Part shown: positions 6,331 to 10,483 of the stretch, one piece after another
Numbering within the stretch: position 1 is the first letter of the stretch
Layout of the letters: each line of letters begins with the position of its first letter
Origin: Acidobacteria bacterium RIFCSPHIGHO2_01_FULL_67_28
Lineage (GTDB): Bacteria; Acidobacteriota; Terriglobia; Acidiferrales; 2-02-FULL-67-57
Direction of reading: 5' to 3'
Assembly: GCA_001766965.1 (NCBI GenBank)
Contig: MEKM01000086.1
Coordinates: forward strand, 2,344 to 12,826
DNA: 10,483 bases
Translations under genes and position numbers: made by a program
The notes under the pieces: model-generated
The model's input: only the letters and a program-made list of their open reading frames with translations
Database searches by the model: none
Told to the model about the DNA's origin: nothing

Positions 6331-7239
6331 TTAGGCGGCGCGGCCGTTGCGGGGCAGCTCGGCGGCGGTCACTTCCCGCCAGGCCGAGCGCGTGCGCAGG
6401 AGCTTCAACACGAGCGCGGTGTGCAGGGCGTGGCCCGCGCGCCGCGCCACCACGCGCCCCACCAGCGGCCGGCCCACCAGCGCCAGGTCGCCGATGAGGT
6501 CAAGCGCCTTGTGGCGGCAGAACTCGTCGGGGTAGCGCAGCCCTGCGCCGTTCAACAAACCCTCGCCCGTCAGTACCACGGCGCAGTCGAGCGAGCCGCC
6601 GCGAATCAGTCCCATCGCCCGCAGCTGCTCCACTTCGTTGTAGAAGCAGAAAGTGCGCGCGCTCGACAACAGCTCGGTGAAGTTCGCCCGGTTCAACTCG
6701 AAGCTCAACTGCTGCCGGCCGATGAGCGGGTGGCGGAAGTCGATGGTGTAGTCCAGGGCCAGCGCCGCCGAGCCGTTGGCCGGGTAGATGCCGATGGAGC
6801 GGGATTTCTCGGTACTCGGCTCGCCGTCGGTGACTTCGACCGGCTCGAGGATTTGGAGATAGCGCCGGCGCCGGCGCTGCTGCCGCCGCCCCGCCGACTC
6901 CACCAGCTCGACGAACGGCCGGGCGCTGCCGTCGAGGATCGGCAGCTCCAGGTTGTCGAGCTCCACGTAGACGTTGTCAATCCCGCTCGCATACAGCGCC
7001 GCCAGCAGGTGCTCGGTGGTTGAGATGAGCACGCCTTTCTTCATCAGGCTGGTGGCGTAGCTGACGCGGGCGATATTGGCGGCGCGGGCTTCGACTTCGA
7101 ACCCTTCCAGGTCCACCCGGCGGAAGACGACGCCGGTGCCAGCCGGCGCCGGCAGCAGCCGCAGACGGCAGCTCACGCCCGTGTGCAGGCCGGTTCCGGC
7201 GACCTCGGCCGGGCGCTCTATCGTGTGCTCGAAGGTCAT
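6331..7239 (-). CDS. lpxC: UDP-3-O-acyl-N-acetylglucosamine deacetylase
   Basis: LpxC is the zinc hydrolase that removes the N-acetyl group from UDP-3-O-acyl-GlcNAc, the committed step of lipid A synthesis in the cytoplasm. The 302 residues match the family length. Zinc ligands are H77 (TTEHLLAAL), H243 and D247 (CRHKALDLIGDL). E76 and H270 (AGHALH) are the expected catalytic pair, with K244 next to H243. ELPILDGSARPFVELV (98-113) and TIDFRHP (165-171) are conserved LpxC blocks. ATG 7239 is chosen because MTFEHTIERPAEVAGTGLHT is the canonical LpxC start and AAAGGA lies just upstream. The frame is open to 7305, but the extra 22 residues are unlike the family. Residues 118-126 are almost all Arg (RRQQRRRRR), where other LpxC proteins have a mixed linker of similar length. 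The gene is monocistronic here and divergent from polA. Confidence 0.96.
   Translation of the reverse strand: MTFEHTIERPAEVAGTGLHTGVSCRLRLLPAPAGTGVVFRRVDLEGFEVEARAANIARVSYATSLMKKGVLISTTEHLLAALYASGIDNVYVELDNLELPILDGSARPFVELVESAGRRQQRRRRRYLQILEPVEVTDGEPSTEKSRSIGIYPANGSAALALDYTIDFRHPLIGRQQLSFELNRANFTELLSSARTFCFYNEVEQLRAMGLIRGGSLDCAVVLTGEGLLNGAGLRYPDEFCRHKALDLIGDLALVGRPLVGRVVARRAGHALHTALVLKLLRTRSAWREVTAAELPRNGRAA
6861..6878. repeat. 18-bp perfect palindrome inside lpxC
   Basis: AGCGCCGGCGCCGGCGCT reads the same on both strands. It is built from overlapping GCCGGC/GGCGCC units and lies in the part of lpxC that encodes the Arg-rich stretch. It probably reflects repeated CGx Arg codons rather than a binding site. 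Confidence 0.6.
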
Positions 7240-7297
7240 CCCGTCCTTTCCAATGGCACAAATCGTTCCATAGGTCACAATGTTTTGCAAGTGCTGT

Positions 7298-7303
7298 ATT
7301 ATC
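7298..7303 (-). promoter_or_regulatory. -10-like element upstream of lpxC
   Basis: On the minus strand this reads GATAAT, 5 of 6 bases of the TATAAT consensus, inside the A+T-rich island about 58 bases before the lpxC start. No convincing -35 box is seen at 16-18 bases. Start of transcription near 7291 would give a leader of about 50 bases. Confidence 0.3.
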
Positions 7304-7340
7304 AATTTGATATCTCAAATCTAAGATTCCAAATCTTGAG
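7298..7340. promoter_or_regulatory. A+T-rich island with small direct and inverted repeats
   Basis: This stretch stands out sharply from the surrounding GC-rich sequence. It holds TTTGA-TATC-TCAAA (7306-7319) and AAGATT-CCA-AATCTT (7323-7337), both perfect inverted repeats. The direct repeat CAAATCT occurs at 7316-7322 and 7330-7336, 14 bases apart. It lies between lpxC and polA, so a promoter and regulator-binding role is plausible. No known operator consensus fits: TTGA-N4-TCAA is two bases shorter than an FNR or CRP-type TTGA-N6-TCAA. Confidence 0.5.
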
Positions 7341-7370
7341 GCGAGTGTTGCAACTATGCAACACTTCGCC
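7340..7370. promoter_or_regulatory. Strong imperfect palindrome between lpxC and polA
   Basis: The core GTGTTGCA-ACTA-TGCAACAC (7345-7364) has perfect 8-bp arms and a 4-base centre. A7344 pairs with T7365, and after one bulged T the flanks GGCG (7340-7343) and CGCC (7367-7370) also pair, giving a stem of about 13 bp. The core also reads as two TGCAAC direct repeats (7349-7354, 7357-7362). There is no T-run, and both neighbouring genes point away, so it is not a terminator. An operator for a dimeric regulator is the most natural reading. The regulator is unknown. Confidence 0.55.
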
Positions 7371-7432
7371 ACACTCCTGCGGCAACCAAGCCACGGCACT
7401 ACCCGGAGACGGCAAGGCTGCTCCGACTGGGA

Positions 7433-7438
7433 TATACT
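7433..7438 (+). promoter_or_regulatory. -10-like box just upstream of polA
   Basis: TATACT matches 5 of 6 bases of TATAAT and ends 10 bases before the polA ATG at 7449. If used, the transcript would have only a few untranslated bases. That agrees with the lack of any Shine-Dalgarno sequence before this ATG. No recognisable -35 box is present at normal spacing. Confidence 0.35.
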
Positions 7439-7448
7439 GCCGTTTCTC

Positions 7449-10079
7449 ATGGCGGCGCGCTCCTCCGGTCCCCACAAGCGGCTCTACCTCATCGACGCGA
7501 TGAGCTACATCTTCCGCGCCTACCACGCCCCCACCCCGCAGCGCTTCGCCAGCCCCACGGGCGTCCCCACGCAGGCCGTTTTCCTCTTCACCAACATGCT
7601 GCGCAAGCTCCTGCGCGAGCACGCGCCCGACTACGTCGCGGTGGTCTTCGAATCGAAAGGGCCGACGGTGCGCGACCAGCTCTTCAAAGAGTACAAGGCG
7701 CAGCGGCCGCCGACGCCCGACGACCTGAAGGCGCAGATCCCCTACATCTTCCGGCTCTGCCAGGGGATGCGCCTGGCGGTCTTGCAGCACGAAGGCTACG
7801 AGGCCGACGACGTCATCGGCACGCTCGCTTGCCGGGCCGCCGCCGCGGGCCTCGAAGTCGTCATCGTCACCTCGGACAAGGACATGCTTCAGCTCGTGCG
7901 CACCCAAGAGGCCCCTCCGGTGCGCGTCTTCAGCCCCACCAAGGAGAAGTTTTTCGACGAGGCCGAAGTGGAAAACTACTTCGGGGTGCCGCCGGAGAAA
8001 GTCGTGGACCTGGTGGCGCTGATGGGCGACGCCATCGACAACATCCCCGGCGCGAAAGGCATCGGCGAGAAGGGCGCCCGCGAGCTCATCACCGCCTACG
8101 GCTCGGTCGAAGCCGCCATGGCGCACGCCGCCGAAGTGAAAAAAAAGAACTACCGCGAGGCCCTGCAAACCCAGCAGGAACAGATCCGCCTCTCGAAGCA
8201 GCTCGCCCAGCTCCACACCGACCTGCCCATGCCGCTCGAGCTCGACCGGCTGGCGCTCCGCGAGCCGGACTCGCCCGCGCTCGCCGCGCTTTTTGCCGAG
8301 CTCGGCTTCACTTCCCTGCTCAAGGAGCACCTGCCGGCAACTACGGCGCCGCCCGCGGACGTCCGCTACCGCGAGCTGCAAGCGCCCGAGGAGCTCCGGC
8401 GGTTCCTGGCCGAGCCGCGCGCGGTTCCGCTCGCCTGCTGGGTCGAAGCCGCCGGCGAGCCGCCGCTCGACTTGACCCTCACCGGCCTGGCCTTCTCGCC
8501 CCAGGCCGGCGAAGCGGTGACGATGGCGCTCGGCGGCGACCGCGACGCCTGGCTCGCCGCCGCCCGCGACTTTCTCGAAGATGCGAAAAGTCTCAAGGCC
8601 GTGCACGACGAGAAGGCGGCGCGGCAAGCGCTGGCGGGGGCGGGCATCGAATTGCGCGGCGTCGTCCACGACACCGCGCTCTACTCTTACCTGCTCCAGC
8701 CCACCACGGCGAAGCACGATCTGGAAGACGTAGTCGCGCGGCGCCTGGGGTTGCCGCTTTCGGGGTCGGTGGCGGAGAAGGCCGACTTCGTCGGGCGGCT
8801 GGCGGGAGTGTTGCGTCCGGACGTGGAGACCCAGGGGCTCGCCGGCGTCTACGAAACCATCGAGCAGCCCTTGAGCGCGGTGCTGGCGGCGATGGAGCGC
8901 GCCGGGGTGCGGCTCGACCCGCAGGCGCTGGCCGTGATGTCAACGGGCTTCGACGAAGAAATCGCCCGGCTCACGGCGTGCATCTACGAGCTGGCTGGCA
9001 CTGACTTCAACCTGAACTCGCCGAAGCAGTTGAGCGAAATCCTTTTTGAGAAGCTGCAACTGCCGCCGCCCCGCAAGCGGGGCAAGACCCAGGTGGCCTC
9101 GACCGCCGCCGACGTGCTGGAAGAGCTGGCGGGGGCGCACGAGCTGCCGGCGCGCGTGCTGGAGTACCGCGAGCTGGCAAAGCTCAAGTCCACCTACATC
9201 GACGTCCTTCCGGCGAAGATCCATCCCCGCACCGGGCGGCTGCACACCGAGTTCAACCAGACGGGAACGGCCACCGGGCGGCTGTCTTCCTCCGACCCGA
9301 ACCTCCAGAACATCCCCATCCGCACCGAGATGGGCAACCGCATCCGCGCCGCCTTCGTGGCCGACCCCGGCTGGGCGCTCGTGGGCGCCGACTACTCCCA
9401 GATCGAGCTCCGCGTGCTGGCGCACCTGTCGGAGGACGCGGTGCTCCTCGAAGCCTTCCGCCGCGGCGAAGACATCCACGCCCGCACGGCCGAGGAGGTG
9501 CTGGGCGTGCCGCCGCTCATGCAGAACGCCGAGCACCGGCGCCTGGCCAAGATGATCAACTTCGGCATCATCTACGGCCTGACCGCCTACGGGCTGGCGA
9601 CGCGCCTGGGAATCGAGCCGCGCGAGGCGCAGGACTACATCGACGCCTACTTCCGCCGCTACGCCGGCGTCGCCGCCTTCCGCGAACGTCTGCTTGAAGA
9701 GACCCGCCGCGCGGGCGCGACCCGGACGCTCTTCGGCCGCCTGCGCCCCATCCCGGAAATCGATTCCCGCAACTCGAACCAGCGCAACTTCGCCGAGCGC
9801 ACCGCGCTCAACTCGCCCCTGCAGGGCACCGCCGCTGATTTGATCAAGCTGGCGATGATTCAGCTCCACGAGCGGCTGCCGAAGGCCGGCCTGCGCGCCC
9901 GCATGATTCTCCAGGTGCACGACGAGCTCGTGTTTGAAGCGCCGGAGGCGGAGGTTGAGCGCGCGCGGGCGCTCGTCAAGGAGGCGATGGAGAACGTCCA
10001 GCTCCCCGGCGGGCTGCGCCTCAAAGTGCCGCTCGTGGTCGAAACCGGCGCCGGGCCGAACTGGGCCGCGCTCAAGTAA
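7449..10079 (+). CDS. polA: DNA polymerase I with degenerate 3'-5' exonuclease domain
   Basis: Pol I removes RNA primers and fills gaps in replication and repair. The 876 residues carry three domains. The 5' nuclease (about 8-295) has D16, YEADDVIG (117-124), SDKDMLQLV (142-150), GDAIDNIPG (193-201) and the following helix-hairpin-helix GIGEKGA. The 3'-5' exonuclease fold (about 305-475) looks inactive. Judged against E. coli, D355 aligns with W331, N420 with D387, Y497 with S440, D424 with A391 and D501 with K444; only E357 (E333) is kept. The polymerase domain (about 480-876) is complete: RLSSSDPNLQNIP, motif A DYSQIELR (648-655), motif B RRLAKMINFGIIYG (697-710) and motif C VHDE (823-826). 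ATG 7449 starts the usual KRLYLIDAMSYIFRAYHA region; an in-frame ATG at 7356 lies in the palindrome and adds 31 unrelated residues. No clear ribosome site is seen. Confidence 0.97.
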   Translation: MAARSSGPHKRLYLIDAMSYIFRAYHAPTPQRFASPTGVPTQAVFLFTNMLRKLLREHAPDYVAVVFESKGPTVRDQLFKEYKAQRPPTPDDLKAQIPYIFRLCQGMRLAVLQHEGYEADDVIGTLACRAAAAGLEVVIVTSDKDMLQLVRTQEAPPVRVFSPTKEKFFDEAEVENYFGVPPEKVVDLVALMGDAIDNIPGAKGIGEKGARELITAYGSVEAAMAHAAEVKKKNYREALQTQQEQIRLSKQLAQLHTDLPMPLELDRLALREPDSPALAALFAELGFTSLLKEHLPATTAPPADVRYRELQAPEELRRFLAEPRAVPLACWVEAAGEPPLDLTLTGLAFSPQAGEAVTMALGGDRDAWLAAARDFLEDAKSLKAVHDEKAARQALAGAGIELRGVVHDTALYSYLLQPTTAKHDLEDVVARRLGLPLSGSVAEKADFVGRLAGVLRPDVETQGLAGVYETIEQPLSAVLAAMERAGVRLDPQALAVMSTGFDEEIARLTACIYELAGTDFNLNSPKQLSEILFEKLQLPPPRKRGKTQVASTAADVLEELAGAHELPARVLEYRELAKLKSTYIDVLPAKIHPRTGRLHTEFNQTGTATGRLSSSDPNLQNIPIRTEMGNRIRAAFVADPGWALVGADYSQIELRVLAHLSEDAVLLEAFRRGEDIHARTAEEVLGVPPLMQNAEHRRLAKMINFGIIYGLTAYGLATRLGIEPREAQDYIDAYFRRYAGVAAFRERLLEETRRAGATRTLFGRLRPIPEIDSRNSNQRNFAERTALNSPLQGTAADLIKLAMIQLHERLPKAGLRARMILQVHDELVFEAPEAEVERARALVKEAMENVQLPGGLRLKVPLVVETGAGPNWAALK

Positions 10080-10083
10080 GGCC

Positions 10084-10483
10084 GTGGACGCGCGCTTCTT
10101 CTGGCTGCTCTGGCTCGTTCCCGTGGCTTACGGCTTCCTCGCCTACACGGCGCTGCGCCGCGGCTGGCCCACCTGGCTGTTGCTCCTTGCCGTGGCGGGC
10201 TATGCCCTGCCCGTCTGGCTCGGAGTGTTCGCCCTGGCCTATCTGCGCGGCTACCGGCACCCGCTGGCGCTGGCGCCATTTCTGGCAGCGCTTTTTGCGG
10301 CCATGATCGTCGGGCCAATTCTCAATTTGAAGGTGAGCACTCTCGAGGAGAAAGGGCAGCTCCGTCTGCCACGCCTCCGGCTGCGCTACCCGTTCACGCT
10401 GGGAATGGCGGCGGCGTTTCTGGGCGGGCCGGCGTTCCTGTGGTTGGCGGGCGAGCGGAACGAGCGGCTGCTGGGGGCGCTGC
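10084..10483 (+). CDS. Hypothetical integral membrane protein (partial, 3' end outside window)
   Basis: The frame is open from GTG 10084 to the window edge, giving 133 complete codons. I do not recognise the family. The product begins VDARFFWLLWLVPVAYGFLA and has about four hydrophobic segments, near residues 5-24, 31-54, 61-80 and 103-122. A charged loop with LEEKGQLRLPRLRLRY (about 87-102) lies between the last two. The codons behave like real coding sequence, with Leu, Ala and Trp-rich membrane spans and no stop. The start is 4 bases after the polA stop with only a weak AAGG (10078-10081) before it, so translation probably couples to polA. A start upstream inside polA cannot be excluded. 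Confidence 0.65.
   Translation, partial: MDARFFWLLWLVPVAYGFLAYTALRRGWPTWLLLLAVAGYALPVWLGVFALAYLRGYRHPLALAPFLAALFAAMIVGPILNLKVSTLEEKGQLRLPRLRLRYPFTLGMAAAFLGGPAFLWLAGERNERLLGAL

Noticed and set aside
7306..7319. FNR/CRP-type operator in the A+T-rich island
   Set aside because: The half-sites are TTGA-N4-TCAA; the family core needs six bases between half-sites.
7356..7448. In-frame upstream ATG giving polA 31 extra residues
   Set aside because: The ATG lies inside the palindrome, the extra residues are not conserved, and Pol I normally starts close to the LIDAMSY-type motif.
7302..8717. 471-codon open frame on the minus strand over the start of polA
   Set aside because: It is antisense to the 5' nuclease and exonuclease domains of polA, and its product is unlike any family I recognise.
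8940..9920. 326-codon open frame on the minus strand over the polA polymerase domain
   Set aside because: It is a shadow of the highly conserved polymerase motifs A and B on the other strand.

Overview
The window is GC-rich, densely coded bacterial DNA. Two genes point to the host. LpxC, the committed enzyme of lipid A synthesis, indicates a Gram-negative envelope. A secreted protein with a von Willebrand factor A domain of the 'VWFA-related, Acidobacterial' type has the MIDAS residues and a C-terminal YTLGY...GYY block. The best guess is a member of Acidobacteriota or a close relative; this is inferred from gene content, not from a phylogeny.

Layout. (1) Positions 1-3207, plus strand: a tightly packed trehalose operon. 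It holds the C-terminal end of trehalose-6-phosphate synthase (otsA), trehalose-6-phosphatase (otsB), a DUF5752-like protein built from two diverged copies of one domain, and a TreT-type GT4 trehalose synthase. Start and stop codons overlap at the first two junctions, and 3 bases separate the third pair. (2) 3208-3284: a short gap with a probable dispersed repeat and no clear terminator. (3) 3285-5069, minus strand: the secreted VWFA protein. (4) 5070-5250: a divergent intergenic region with two hairpins and a weak promoter candidate. (5) 5251-6327, plus strand: an exported di-heme cytochrome c peroxidase/MauG-family protein. (6) 6331-7239, minus strand: lpxC, convergent with the peroxidase gene and only 3 bases from it. 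(7) 7240-7448: a divergent lpxC/polA intergenic region with an A+T-rich island full of small repeats, then a strong imperfect palindrome. (8) 7449-10079, plus strand: polA, full length, with a degenerate proofreading domain. (9) From 10084 to the window end: the start of a membrane protein, 4 bases after polA.

How the genes work together. The first block encodes two independent routes to trehalose. OtsA/OtsB make it from nucleotide-glucose and glucose-6-phosphate; TreT makes it reversibly from nucleotide-glucose and free glucose. The duplicated protein between them probably serves the same pathway, but its role is unknown. The remaining genes look like ordinary chromosomal housekeeping or envelope genes with no shared pathway. 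I found no tRNA, rRNA, CRISPR array, insertion sequence or phage gene. The most distinctive points are the DUF5752-like duplication inside a two-route trehalose operon, the altered active site of the peroxidase, the secreted protein's mixed architecture, and the unexplained palindrome between lpxC and polA.
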